NCBI GenBank assembly: GCA_900078375.1
Contig: FLQS01000034.1
Coordinates: 1 to 64,000 of the forward strand
Source: an uncultured Mycobacterium sp.
GTDB taxonomy: Bacteria; Actinomycetota; Actinomycetes; Mycobacteriales; Mycobacteriaceae
Reading direction: 5' to 3'
Length of the DNA stretch: 64,000 nt
Shown here: positions 48,970 to 57,990 of the stretch, in pieces
Position numbering within the stretch: the first letter of the stretch is position 1
How the letters are laid out: each line of letters opens with the position of its first letter
Notes under the pieces: generated by a model
What the model was told of the DNA's origin: nothing
Seen by the model: the letters and a program-made list of their open reading frames with translations, nothing else
The model's database searches: none
Position numbers and translations under genes: made by a program

Positions 48970-49728
48970 TCACTTGGGAGCGAAGCGCTGTCCCGCATCG
49001 AGACGGATGCACTGGCCGTTGAGCATCGGGTTGTCGACGATCGCCGCGACCAGCTTGGCGAACTCCTCGGGCTTGCCCAGGCGCTTGGGGAAGGCGGCGT
49101 CCTTGGTCAGCGCCTTGGCGAATTCGTCGGGGATGCCCTTGGTCAGGCCGGTGGCGAACAGGCTGGGCGCGATGGCCAGCGCGCGGATGCCCAGCGGACC
49201 CAGGTCACGGGCCATCGTCAGGCACATGCCGGCGATACCGGCCTTGGCGGCGGTGTAGGCAACCTGGCCGATCTGGCCCTCGAACGCGGCGATCGAGGCG
49301 GTATTGATGATGACGCCGCGCTCTTCCTCTTCGGGCTCGTTGTTGGCCATGTGCGCGGCGGCGAGCCGGCTGATGTTGAAGCTGGCGATCAGATTGAGGT
49401 CGATCGTGCTGCGGAAGGTCTCCAGGGCGTGCGGGCCGTTCTTGCCGAACGTCTTCTCCGCGACACCGCCGCCGGCGGTGGTCAGCACGACGTGCAGGCC
49501 ACCGAGGGCCTCGACCGCATCGGCCAGCGCCTTCTCGGTGCCCTCGAAGTTGGTCACGTCGACGGGGATGAACGGGCCGCCGACACCGGCCGCAACCTCG
49601 GGGCCGTCGGTGCCCTCGCGGTCGAGAATCGCCACCTGGGCTCCGCGGGAGGCCAGCAGCTCAGCACTTGCCCGCCCGAAGCCCGATGCGCCGCCCACGA
49701 CGACTACCTTCTTGCCCGAGATCTCCAT
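48970..49728 (-). CDS. SDR 3-hydroxyacyl-CoA dehydrogenase
   Basis: A 252-residue SDR close to type II 3-hydroxyacyl-CoA dehydrogenase (HSD17B10-like): VVVGGASGFGRASAELL, LTTAGGGVAEKTFGKNGPH, INTASIAAFEGQIGQVAYTAAKAGIAGM with catalytic Ser, Tyr and Lys, then GIRALAIAPSLFATGL. It would do the NAD-dependent hydroxyacyl-CoA oxidation step of beta-oxidation. ATG 49728 is preceded by AGGAG. Upstream of fadE22, whose product carries out the first step of the same cycle. Confidence 0.92.
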   Translation of the reverse strand: MEISGKKVVVVGGASGFGRASAELLASRGAQVAILDREGTDGPEVAAGVGGPFIPVDVTNFEGTEKALADAVEALGGLHVVLTTAGGGVAEKTFGKNGPHALETFRSTIDLNLIASFNISRLAAAHMANNEPEEEERGVIINTASIAAFEGQIGQVAYTAAKAGIAGMCLTMARDLGPLGIRALAIAPSLFATGLTKGIPDEFAKALTKDAAFPKRLGKPEEFAKLVAAIVDNPMLNGQCIRLDAGQRFAPK

Positions 49729-49877
49729 CCGATACTCCTGTCGGTTGACGCCGGCACGCTCACCGTGCCGCTTACAGTTCGCTATTCCATTCGCGGGACG
49801 CCCTGGTGGCGCCCGAGCCGGTACGCACGTTACCGCTCGTCATGAATTGGTCACGAACAAGGGTGTCTACCCAGCGG

Positions 49878-49883
49878 TAGGTT
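49878..49883 (+). promoter_or_regulatory. Putative -10 box of leaderless molybdopterin oxidoreductase gene
   Basis: TAGGTT (TANNNT) ends 7 nt before ATG 49891, giving a leaderless mRNA. Confidence 0.45.
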
Positions 49884-49890
49884 GGGCGGC

Positions 49891-51444
49891 ATGGCCCAAT
49901 CCACGACCGGTCTGCGAATGGGCGCTGGAGTGGCGGCCGCCGCGGTCGCGCTCGGCGTGGTCCAGCTGACGGCCGCGTTCTTCTCCCCTGCCGCCGACGC
50001 CCGCACTGCGGTGGGCACCGCGGTCATCAACATGACGCCGGGGCCGGTCAAGGAATGGGCGATCCAGACCTTCGGCACCGCCGACAAGCTGTTCCTATCG
50101 GTCTCCGTGCTCGCGGTCATCGGGGTGCTGGCTGCCGTCGCCGCGATCTGGGAACGCTCACGCATCCCTCTCGGCACGGCGGCGATCCTGGCCGCCGCGG
50201 TGGCCGGCAGCGTCGCGGTGCTGGCCCGTCCCGGCGCCCGGCCGGTCGACATCATCCCCACCCTGCTCGGCGCGGTGTGCGGTATCGCGGTGTTGCGGCT
50301 GCTCACCGGCCGGATCGATGCAAGCCAATCTCCTGAGCCGACCGACGCCACCGAAGACAGCCAAGACACCGGGTTCGACGCCGGACGCCGGCTCTCCCTC
50401 GTGACGTTCGGGATCGGCGGACTCGGGCTCCTCAGCGGTGTCGCCGGGGTGGTGATCAATCGCCGGCTGCACTCGGTGTCCGGCGACCGGGAGAGCTTCG
50501 CCCTGCCATCCGCCGCGCCGCCATCGCCGATTCCGGCCGACGTCACGCCGCAGGGCGTGCAGCTACCCAGCTTCGTCACCGCCAACAGCGACTTTTACCG
50601 CATCGACACCGCACTGAGCGTCCCGCAGCTCGCGCGCGGCGACTTCCGGCTGCGCATCCACGGCATGGTCGACCGCGAAGTCACCTACACCTTCGACGAC
50701 TTGGCGAAGTTCCAACCGATCACCAAGACCGTGACACTGACCTGCGTGTCCAACCCGGTCGGCGGCAACCTGATCTCGAATGCCACCTGGACCGGGTATC
50801 GGGTTGCAGACCTGCTGCGCGACAGCGGAATCCACCCGGACGCCGATATGGTGCTCTCGACATCGATAGACGGGTTCACCGCAGGCACCCCGGTGGAGGC
50901 GCTCACCGATGCGCGCGAGTCGATGCTGGCGATCGGGATGAACGGCGTGCCACTGCCGGTCGAACACGGCTATCCTGCCCGGCTGGTGGTGCCCGGGCTG
51001 TATGGCTATGTGTCGGCTACCAAATGGGTGGTGGACCTGGAGCTGACCCGCTTCGACCGCGCGCAGGCCTACTGGACCAAGCTCGGCTGGTCGGAGCGCG
51101 GCCCGATCAAGACCGAGTCGCGGATCGACGTGCCGCGCGACAGCCAAAAGGTGGCCAAGGGTCCGGTGACGTTCGGCGGGGTGGCGTGGGCGCAGAACCG
51201 CGGTGTGAAAGGCGTCGAGGTGCGGATCGACGACGGACCGTGGCAGCCCGCCCAGCTGGGGGCGGCCTACTCCAATGACACCTGGCGGTTGTGGAGCTTC
51301 CCGTGGACGGCCACCCAGAGCGGTTCCCACACGATCACCGCTCGCGCGACTGACAACACCGGCGCGGTGCAGACCGAAGACCGGGCGCAGCCGGCCCCCG
51401 ACGGCGCGACGGGCTGGCCCACTGTGTCGTTCGAGGTGGGCTGA
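49891..51444 (+). CDS. Membrane-anchored sulfite-oxidase-family molybdopterin oxidoreductase
   Basis: A 517-residue protein. Residues 1 to about 190 contain about five membrane helices (GAGVAAAAVALGVVQLTAAFF, LFLSVSVLAVIGVLAAVAAIW, ILAAAVAGSVAVLA, LLGAVCGIAVLRLL, LVTFGIGGLGLLSGVAGVV). A sulfite-oxidase-type molybdenum-cofactor domain follows: FRLRIHGMVDREVTYTFDDL, then VTLTCVSNPVGGNL with Mo-ligand Cys285, WTGYRVADLL, VVPGLYGYVSATKWV, and a Mo-co dimerisation/Ig-like domain ending SFEVG. It resembles M. tuberculosis Rv0218. Catalytic part outside the membrane. Possible substrates are sulfite or oxidised methionine; not defined. ATG 49891 fits a leaderless transcript. No heme subunit gene is close. 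Confidence 0.92.
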   Translation: MAQSTTGLRMGAGVAAAAVALGVVQLTAAFFSPAADARTAVGTAVINMTPGPVKEWAIQTFGTADKLFLSVSVLAVIGVLAAVAAIWERSRIPLGTAAILAAAVAGSVAVLARPGARPVDIIPTLLGAVCGIAVLRLLTGRIDASQSPEPTDATEDSQDTGFDAGRRLSLVTFGIGGLGLLSGVAGVVINRRLHSVSGDRESFALPSAAPPSPIPADVTPQGVQLPSFVTANSDFYRIDTALSVPQLARGDFRLRIHGMVDREVTYTFDDLAKFQPITKTVTLTCVSNPVGGNLISNATWTGYRVADLLRDSGIHPDADMVLSTSIDGFTAGTPVEALTDARESMLAIGMNGVPLPVEHGYPARLVVPGLYGYVSATKWVVDLELTRFDRAQAYWTKLGWSERGPIKTESRIDVPRDSQKVAKGPVTFGGVAWAQNRGVKGVEVRIDDGPWQPAQLGAAYSNDTWRLWSFPWTATQSGSHTITARATDNTGAVQTEDRAQPAPDGATGWPTVSFEVG

Positions 51445-51497
51445 CGCCGGCTTGTTGTCCCCGGCTGGTTGTCACAGTGTCGTGCCAACCTGGAGGC

Positions 51498-53033
51498 ATG
51501 TTGCTTGACGATGTCGCGGCGGCCTCGGCCGATGTGTCGGCGACGTCGTCGCGGCTGGCCAAGGTGGCGCGGATCGCCGAGCTGCTCACCGGAGTGAGTG
51601 ACCCGCGACTGGTGGCGGTCGTGGTGTCATGGCTGTCCGGCGAGTTGCCGCAGCGCCAGATCGGGGTCGGCTGGGCGGCGTTGCGCACGCTGCCCGATCC
51701 GGCGGCGAAGCCGACGCTGACCGTGTCGGCCGTCGATGCGACGTTCACCGAGATCGGCGCCGTTGCAGGCAAGGGTTCGCAAGGCCGGCGCGCCGAGCTG
51801 CTTACGGCCCTGTTCGCCGCGGCCACCGACACCGAGCAGGTGTTTCTGCGCCGGCTGCTCGGCGGCGAACTGCGCCAGGGCGCGCTGGCCGGGGTGATGG
51901 CCGACGCCGTCGCCAAGGCAGCCGGCGTGCCGGCCGCAGCGGTACGCCGGGCCGCCATGCTCGGCGGCGCCCTGCCCGCCGTCGCCTCTTCAGCGCTGAC
52001 CGGCGGGGCCGAGGCGCTGAGCGGGTTCACCCTGGCGGTGGGCCGACCGGTCGGCCCGATGCTCGCCCAGACCGCGACCGGCGTGGTCGATGCCCTCGAA
52101 CGGCTCGATGGCGACGCAATTTTCGAGGCCAAGCTCGACGGCGCCCGCGTGCAGATCCACCGCAACGGCGACGATGTCACCATCTACACCCGCAGTCTCG
52201 ACGACGTGACCGCCCGGCTGCCCGAGGTGGTCGACGCCGCGCTCGCGCTGCCGGTCACCACCCTGATCGCCGACGGCGAGGCCATCGCCCTGCGGCCCGA
52301 CAACCGCCCGCACCGATTCCAGGTCACCGCATCCCGATTCGGCAAGAGCACCGATGTGGCCGCTGCCCGAGCGGCACAACCACTTTCGGTGTTCTTCTTC
52401 GACATCCTGCATCTCGACGGTGTCGACCTGCTCGACGAACCCACCCACACCCGGCTCGCGGCGCTGGATGCGATCGCGCCCGCCCAACACCGCGTCGACC
52501 GGCTTGCCACCACCGATGCCGCTGCGGCGCACGAATTTCTGGACGCCACGCTAGCCGCCGGCCACGAGGGCGTGATGGCCAAATCACCCAGCTCGCCCTA
52601 TGAGGCGGGCCGCCGCGGCGCGGGCTGGCTGAAAGTCAAACCGGTACACACCCTGGACCTGGTGGTGCTCGCCGTCGAGTGGGGATCGGGTCGGCGCACG
52701 GGCAAGCTGTCCAATATCCATCTGGGCGCGCTGGATCCGCAAACCGGCGGCTTCGTGATGCTCGGCAAGACCTTCAAGGGCATGACCGACGCGATGCTGG
52801 ACTGGCAGACGGCGCGCTTCACCGAACTCGCGACCGGACCACTGGATGAGTACGTCGTCCCGCTGCGTCCCGAGCAGGTCGTCGAGATCGCATTCGACGG
52901 AGTGCAGGGCTCGAGCCGTTATCCCGCGGGTATGGCGCTGCGGTTCGCCCGGGTGCTGCGCTACCGCGACGACAAAAGCCCCGCCGAAGCCGACACCATC
53001 GACACCGTGCGCGCGTTCTACGAACGTGACTAG
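51498..53033 (+). CDS. ligB: ATP-dependent DNA ligase LigB
   Basis: A 511-residue ATP-dependent DNA ligase very similar to M. tuberculosis LigB (Rv3062). An N-terminal DNA-binding helical domain (about 1-190; VGWAALRTLP, RRLLGGELRQGALAG) is followed by the nucleotidyltransferase core with adenylated Lys212 in FEAKLDGARVQIH, IADGEAIALRP, VFFFDILHLDG, EGVMAKSPSSPYEAGRRG, WLKVKPVHTLDLVVLAVEWG and the OB domain ending FYERD. Not essential in M. tuberculosis in the presence of LigA. ATG 51498 follows TGGAGG closely (2 nt). Shares its stop in CTAG with the convergent gene. Confidence 0.96.
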   Translation: MLLDDVAAASADVSATSSRLAKVARIAELLTGVSDPRLVAVVVSWLSGELPQRQIGVGWAALRTLPDPAAKPTLTVSAVDATFTEIGAVAGKGSQGRRAELLTALFAAATDTEQVFLRRLLGGELRQGALAGVMADAVAKAAGVPAAAVRRAAMLGGALPAVASSALTGGAEALSGFTLAVGRPVGPMLAQTATGVVDALERLDGDAIFEAKLDGARVQIHRNGDDVTIYTRSLDDVTARLPEVVDAALALPVTTLIADGEAIALRPDNRPHRFQVTASRFGKSTDVAAARAAQPLSVFFFDILHLDGVDLLDEPTHTRLAALDAIAPAQHRVDRLATTDAAAAHEFLDATLAAGHEGVMAKSPSSPYEAGRRGAGWLKVKPVHTLDLVVLAVEWGSGRRTGKLSNIHLGALDPQTGGFVMLGKTFKGMTDAMLDWQTARFTELATGPLDEYVVPLRPEQVVEIAFDGVQGSSRYPAGMALRFARVLRYRDDKSPAEADTIDTVRAFYERD

Positions 53034-53704
53034 CGAGCCGGGATCGGCTGGTCATCGACCCGCGTCCCGAAGACTCCGAATCCGTGCAGCATCTCCTCAG
53101 TGGGTGCTGGTGTCCATTCCCACGCCGCGATCTGGCGCAGGGAGCGGCGGCTCAGGTTGGCGCGCAACAGTTCATAGCCGTCGGCCCGCAGCAGCGTCGT
53201 CGGTTGCCCGGAGCCGCAACTCCACTGCCGTCCCTGCTCATCTTCAATGACCAGGGACGCGCTGCGCCGCAGTTGTCTGCCCAGGTACATCATCGTCACG
53301 TCCAGGAATGGCTGCCAGTGTTCGCGATCGACCCGTGGAAGTCCCAGTGCCTCATGCAGATCCGCCTCGTGGCAGACGGTGTCAATGGCGAGGTTGGGGC
53401 CGTAGAGCTGATCGTCGGTCAGACTGGCGTCGGCGGCCGGAGCGATGCGATCCCATTCGGCCATCAGTTCGCCGACCGAGTTTCGCCGGCGTTCCCGGAC
53501 GTGACGTGCCGTCCACTGATCGCTCGTCACCCCGTCCAACCGTCCGCTGACGGCGTCGGACGCACAGCCGACCAGATGGGCCAGCAGCTCGTGCACGGTC
53601 CATCGAGGCGTCGCGGGCACCCGCAATTGAAGCTGGTCATCTCGGAGGGTGGCAGCCAGTTCATTCACCCGCCCGCGTGCTGTGCGATAGGTCAGCTCAA
53701 GCAT
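53030..53704 (-). CDS. Mycothiol-dependent maleylpyruvate isomerase-like (DinB-fold) protein
   Basis: A 224-residue protein with an N-terminal four-helix DinB-like fold: residues TPRWTVHELLAHLVGCASDAVSGRL and IDTVCHEADLHEAL contain the histidines that bind metal in mycothiol-dependent S-transferases and maleylpyruvate isomerase. The C-terminal part is a small alpha/beta domain with EWTPAPTEEMLHGFG. Could use mycothiol for detoxification; substrate unknown. ATG 53704 overlaps the end of the upstream flavoprotein gene by 13 bp, so they are translationally coupled. Convergent with ligB, sharing CTAG. Confidence 0.83.
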   Translation of the reverse strand: MLELTYRTARGRVNELAATLRDDQLQLRVPATPRWTVHELLAHLVGCASDAVSGRLDGVTSDQWTARHVRERRRNSVGELMAEWDRIAPAADASLTDDQLYGPNLAIDTVCHEADLHEALGLPRVDREHWQPFLDVTMMYLGRQLRRSASLVIEDEQGRQWSCGSGQPTTLLRADGYELLRANLSRRSLRQIAAWEWTPAPTEEMLHGFGVFGTRVDDQPIPAR

Positions 53705-55320
53705 GTCAAACGACCCTGTGCGTTCTGCGAAAAGGCCAGCCTCCAGCCATTATCGGTGCGTACCGCGACGCTGGTGTTGCGGCGACTCCCGCGACGCAAC
53801 CGGCCTGTGATCGCGGCGCGGGCCTGGATCAGGGCCACATCGGGCGTCAGGTACCGCAGCCGGGTGATCTCGGTTCGCCCTCTGCGACGCCTGGCCTGAC
53901 CGTCGACGAGCGCGCGGATCTCCCGTTCGTCTCTCTGGCTCACCGACGAATGTACCGATGGCCCCGGCCTGTAGAGCGCGGGTCGCGGGTGCCGCAGGTT
54001 GGCGAACAGGATGCGCGCGAATAACGACGGTTCCCGCAGCCGCGCAGGCGGATCGATGAGGCCGCGGACACGCAGAATCCGCTCGACCACAACGATATCC
54101 GTACTCGCGGCCCGCGTAGCCGCTCGTTGCATCCAGGAGTTCAGTCGTCGCGCTGAGGCACGTTCCTGGGCAGCGGGCGCTGGCTGGTCAATCGCCCGGT
54201 TCGCCGCCCACACCGGTCTGATGTGTTCTGTGGCGGCGGAAAAGAACCGCTGCGGCAGGTCGGCAGTTCCCTCACGCAGGCAGTCGCGCAGCGCGAGCGC
54301 CTGCACCGCGGCCATCGTCATGCCTTGTCCGTGCAGCGGATTGAGGCTGCACAACGCGTCGCCAAGAATCACCAGACCGGACGGCAGGTATGGCATTCGG
54401 TCGTAGCGTCGCCACACCGCGGCGGTGTTGCGGGAGACCGAGATCTCCCCCACACACGTCGCGTCACGCAGGCCGGCCATGATCGTCGCAGGCAACATCG
54501 ACCCTGCCGATTGCAGCATCTCCGCGAAACTATCTGGTGGACTGCCACATTCAGCAGGGCATGAGATGGCCAACATCCAGGTGTCGTGTTCGTAGGCGAC
54601 CATCAACGCGCCCGGCGAGCGACTGCCCTGATTGACGAACACCATCCGCTGCGCAATGCGCCCCGTTGGGATGCTCAGGAGCTGACTGGAGTACCCGCCG
54701 CTTGACGGGACCCTTTCCTCCGGCACGACGCCGAAGCCCTGCATCGCCAGAAAGTGTGCGGTGCGCCCCGCACGGCCTGTTGCGTCGACTATCAGGTCGG
54801 CCGACACAGTCGAGGCGGTACCGCTGTCGCGGTTGATGATTCGCACACCGGTGACAGCACTGCCGGCAAGAACCGGTGCCACGATGTTGCTCCGGTCGAG
54901 GATGGCGACGTTGCCCAGCGCGTTGACGCGACGGCGGAGATGGAACTCCAGGAACGGACGACTGGCCTGGTATGCCGCCAATGGTTGCGGATCAGACAGG
55001 CGGCCAGCAGGATTCAGCTCATAGCGTCCGACGCGCACGTAGAGCCGCGACAGGTCAGAACTGTCGTCGACAACAGCCCCGGCCGCTCCAAGTTCATCCA
55101 GAAGCCCCGGAAACAGCTCGCCAATCGCCTGCGTGCCACGGGCGAGGAGACTGTGCAGATGCCGACCCTGCGGCACGCCCGTGCGCTGTTCGGCACGATC
55201 GGGCAGTTCGTCGCGGTCGATGACGGTGACCGACTCGTAGGACTCCGTGAGCACCCGCGCTGCGAGCAGCCCCGCTATGCCGGCACCCAAAACCACCGCG
55301 TGTGAACCCAGCTCGGCCAT
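53692..55320 (-). CDS. FAD-dependent monooxygenase-like protein with C-terminal NTF2-like (SnoaL) piece
   Basis: A 542-residue flavoprotein. Residues 1-about 430 are an FAD-dependent oxidoreductase of the PHBH-like group: AVVLGAGIAGLLAARVL, a GRHLHSLLARG loop with His, RPFLEFHLRRRVNAL, ADLIVDATGRAGRTAHFLAMQGFG and GLVILGDALCSLNPLHGQGMTMAAVQALAL. The last 80 residues (REIRALVDGQARRRRG, then DVALIQARAAITGRL, TSVAVRTDNGWRLAFSQN) look like the second half of an NTF2/SnoaL domain. ATG 55320 is preceded by GGAGGCGACGAGG. It is co-transcribed with the maleylpyruvate isomerase-like gene. Upstream DNA is unusually AT-rich. Confidence 0.82.
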   Translation of the reverse strand: MAELGSHAVVLGAGIAGLLAARVLTESYESVTVIDRDELPDRAEQRTGVPQGRHLHSLLARGTQAIGELFPGLLDELGAAGAVVDDSSDLSRLYVRVGRYELNPAGRLSDPQPLAAYQASRPFLEFHLRRRVNALGNVAILDRSNIVAPVLAGSAVTGVRIINRDSGTASTVSADLIVDATGRAGRTAHFLAMQGFGVVPEERVPSSGGYSSQLLSIPTGRIAQRMVFVNQGSRSPGALMVAYEHDTWMLAISCPAECGSPPDSFAEMLQSAGSMLPATIMAGLRDATCVGEISVSRNTAAVWRRYDRMPYLPSGLVILGDALCSLNPLHGQGMTMAAVQALALRDCLREGTADLPQRFFSAATEHIRPVWAANRAIDQPAPAAQERASARRLNSWMQRAATRAASTDIVVVERILRVRGLIDPPARLREPSLFARILFANLRHPRPALYRPGPSVHSSVSQRDEREIRALVDGQARRRRGRTEITRLRYLTPDVALIQARAAITGRLRRGSRRNTSVAVRTDNGWRLAFSQNAQGRLTCLS

Positions 55321-55375
55321 CCTCGTCGCCTCCGTTCCGAACGCCCGTGCGCTGTCAACCGTCCCCACGAGCAGT

Positions 55376-55437
55376 GACCGTACCTCAAATTTAAGAAAAT
55401 TAAGAGAAACTTGTGGTAACACTAAGAGACTTGGTGT
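55376..55437. promoter_or_regulatory. AT-rich divergent promoter region with operator-like palindrome
   Basis: Between the flavoprotein gene and cstA. Low-GC stretch at 55384-55412 with TTAAGAAAATTAAGAG, far below the local GC level, then ACACTAAG-AGA-CTTGGTGT (55419-55437), an imperfect inverted repeat (7 of 8 positions). It is a candidate binding site for a regulator or for the xenogeneic silencer Lsr2, which favours such DNA. Confidence 0.45.
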
Positions 55438-55558
55438 GCGCGGCCTCTACCAGCACCGAATAGCGGCGCGGCGTTTCCGCGTTCTCCGAACTGGCGAACC
55501 TGTGAATGGAAGGATCACCGCACAGCCAGACATGCACGCCTCGTCAAGGGAGAAACAC

Positions 55559-57853
55559 GTGGCTTCACCGACCGCCGCGCCGTCGGAATACATCGAGGAG
55601 ACCAGGGGCGACGTCACCTACATCCGTACCGAGAAGGATCTGCCGCCGGTCGCCGTCGTCGACCGCTCGCCGATCACGACCCGGCACAAACTGATCTTCG
55701 GCGCCGTCGCCGTCCTCGGGGCGATCGCATGGGCGGTCATCGCCTTCTTCCGCGGCGAGACCGTCAACGCCGTCTGGTTCGTCATCGCCGCGATCTGCAC
55801 CTACGTCATCGGCTACCGGTTCTACGCCCGGCTGATCGAGATGAAAATCGTCCGCCCCCGCGACGAGCACGCCACGCCGGCCGAGATATTCGAGAACGGC
55901 ACCGACTACATGCCCACCGACCGGCGGGTGCTGTTCGGTCACCACTTCGCCGCGATCGCCGGGGCCGGCCCGCTGGTGGGCCCGGTGCTGGCGATGCAGA
56001 TGGGCTACCTGCCCGGCACCATCTGGATCATCGTCGGCGCGGTGCTCGCCGGCTGCGTCCAGGACTTCCTGGTGCTGTCGATCTCCACCCGCCGGCGCGG
56101 TCGCTCGCTGGGGCAGATGGCCCGCGACGAACTCGGCGCGGTCGGCGGCGTCGCGGCCATTGTCGCCGTGCTGGTCATCATGGTCATCCTGCTGGCGGTG
56201 CTGGCGTTGGTCGTGGTGGGTGCCCTGGCCGAAAGCCCGTGGGGCGTGTTCTCCATCGCGATGACGATCCCGATCGCCATCTTCATGGGCCTGTATCTAC
56301 GTTTCCTGCGGCCAGGCCGGGTCTCCGAGGTCTCGCTGATCGGTGTCGTCCTGCTGCTTCTGGCCGTGGCCAGCGGCGGCTGGGTCGCCGGAACCGATTG
56401 GGGCGCAGACTGGTTCACGCTGTCCAAGGTCACCCTGTCGTGGTGCATCATCGTCTACGGGCTGGCCGCGTCGGTGCTGCCGGTGTGGTTGCTGCTGGCG
56501 CCGCGCGACTATCTGTCGACGTTCATGAAGGTCGGCACCATCGCGCTGCTGGCAGTGGGCATCCTGCTGGCCCGGCCGATCATGGCGGCCCCGGCGATCT
56601 CGAAGTTCGCCGAAAGCGGTGCCGGCCCGGTGTTCGCCGGCTCGCTGTTTCCGTTCCTGTTCATCACCATCGCCTGCGGGGCCTTGTCGGGCTTCCACTC
56701 CCTGATCTCCTCGGGCACCACGCCCAAGCTGCTGGAGAAGGAAAGCCAGATGCGGCTGATCGGCTACGGCGGCATGCTCACCGAGTCGTTCGTCGCGATC
56801 ATGGCGCTGATCACCGCGGCGATCCTCAACCAGCACTTGTACTTCGCGATCAACGCGCCCTCGGCCCAGACCGGCGCCACCGCCGAGACGGCAGCCAAGT
56901 ACGTCAACGGCCTTGACCTGTCCGGTGCCCCCATCACCGGGACCGAGATCACCGAGGCCGCCAAGAGTGTGGGTGAGGAGTCGATCGTCTCCCGGACCGG
57001 TGGGGCACCGACGTTGGCGTTCGGCATGTCCGAAGTGCTGCATCAGGTGTTCGGCGGCGCCTCGCTGAAGGCGTTCTGGTACCACTTCGCGATCATGTTC
57101 GAGGCGCTGTTCATCCTCACCACCGTCGACGCCGGCACCCGAGTCGCCCGGTTCATGCTCTCCGACGCCCTGGCCAACCTCGGCGGCCCGTTGAAGCGGC
57201 TGCGCAACCCGAGCTGGCGGGTCGGTGCCTGGATCTGCAGCCTGGTCGTGGTCACCGGCTGGGGTTCGATCTTGCTGATGGGGGTCACCGACCCGCTCGG
57301 CGGCATCAACACGCTCTTCCCGCTGTTCGGCATCGCCAACCAGCTGCTGGCCGCGATCGCGCTGACCGTGGTCACCGTCGTGGTGATCAAGAAGGGTCTG
57401 CTGAAGTGGGCGTGGATTCCGGGCATCCCGCTGCTGTGGGATCTGGTGGTCACCCTCACCGCGTCATGGCAGAAGATCTTCTCCGGCGATCCGAAGCTCG
57501 GCTATTGGACCCAGCACTTCCAGTACCGCGCCGCCGCGGAGGCCGGAAAGACCACGTTCGGCTCGGCCAAGAACGCCGATCAGCTGCACGCCGTCATCCG
57601 AAATACCTTCATCCAGGGCACGTTGTCGATCGTGTTCGCCGTTTTGGTGATCATCGTGGTCCTCGCCGGGGTGGTCATGGCACTGCGGGCGATCCGGGGC
57701 GGCGGCCGTGAGCTGACCGAGGACACCCCCGTGCCGTCGAAGATCTTCGGGCCGTCCAGCCTGATCACCACTTCCGCAGAGAAGGAGGTGCAGAAACAAT
57801 GGGACGCGCTACCCTCGCCGCACGCCAAATCCGTTGGTACATCGGTGCATTGA
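55559..57853 (+). CDS. cstA: Carbon starvation protein A, peptide/pyruvate transporter family
   Basis: A 764-residue membrane transporter of the CstA family (about 758 in M. tuberculosis, Rv3063), with about 16-18 helices. Conserved segments: YRFYARLIEMKIVRPRDEHATPAEIFENGTDYMPT, the FGHHFAAIAGAGPLVGPVLA signature, GCVQDFLVLSISTRRRGRSLGQMA, SGFHSLISSGTTPKLLEKES and DAGTRVARFMLSDALANL (given in shortened pieces). Members import peptides or pyruvate during carbon starvation. GTG 55559 has AAGGGAG 6 nt upstream; the frame is open much further upstream without a better start. Overlaps the small downstream gene by 55 bp. Confidence 0.96.
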   Translation: MASPTAAPSEYIEETRGDVTYIRTEKDLPPVAVVDRSPITTRHKLIFGAVAVLGAIAWAVIAFFRGETVNAVWFVIAAICTYVIGYRFYARLIEMKIVRPRDEHATPAEIFENGTDYMPTDRRVLFGHHFAAIAGAGPLVGPVLAMQMGYLPGTIWIIVGAVLAGCVQDFLVLSISTRRRGRSLGQMARDELGAVGGVAAIVAVLVIMVILLAVLALVVVGALAESPWGVFSIAMTIPIAIFMGLYLRFLRPGRVSEVSLIGVVLLLLAVASGGWVAGTDWGADWFTLSKVTLSWCIIVYGLAASVLPVWLLLAPRDYLSTFMKVGTIALLAVGILLARPIMAAPAISKFAESGAGPVFAGSLFPFLFITIACGALSGFHSLISSGTTPKLLEKESQMRLIGYGGMLTESFVAIMALITAAILNQHLYFAINAPSAQTGATAETAAKYVNGLDLSGAPITGTEITEAAKSVGEESIVSRTGGAPTLAFGMSEVLHQVFGGASLKAFWYHFAIMFEALFILTTVDAGTRVARFMLSDALANLGGPLKRLRNPSWRVGAWICSLVVVTGWGSILLMGVTDPLGGINTLFPLFGIANQLLAAIALTVVTVVVIKKGLLKWAWIPGIPLLWDLVVTLTASWQKIFSGDPKLGYWTQHFQYRAAAEAGKTTFGSAKNADQLHAVIRNTFIQGTLSIVFAVLVIIVVLAGVVMALRAIRGGGRELTEDTPVPSKIFGPSSLITTSAEKEVQKQWDALPSPHAKSVGTSVH

Positions 57854-57990
57854 TGGGCGATAGCCACTACCGCCGCTACGTCGAGCACCGGGCCCGCACC
57901 CACCCCGGTGAGCCGGTGCTCAGCGAGGCGCAGTACTGGCGCATGCGCCACCACGACGCGGACACCAACCCGACGACCCGCTGCTGCTAG
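57799..57990 (+). CDS. YbdD/YjiX (DUF466) small protein
   Basis: A 63-residue protein of the DUF466 family that regularly follows cstA/btsT genes. It has IRWYIGALMGDSHYRRYVEHRARTHPGEPVLSEAQYWRMRHHDAD and a Cys-Cys end. ATG 57799 has AAGGAGGTG 8 nt upstream and the gene overlaps cstA by 55 bp in another frame, so translation is coupled. In E. coli the YbdD/YjiX homologues are needed for CstA/BtsT transport activity. Its stop lies in CTAG shared with the convergent kinase gene. Confidence 0.92.
   Translation: MGRATLAARQIRWYIGALMGDSHYRRYVEHRARTHPGEPVLSEAQYWRMRHHDADTNPTTRCC

Noticed and set aside
47073..49022. 649-codon open frame opposite fadE22
   Set aside because: Antisense shadow of a well-conserved tandem acyl-CoA dehydrogenase.
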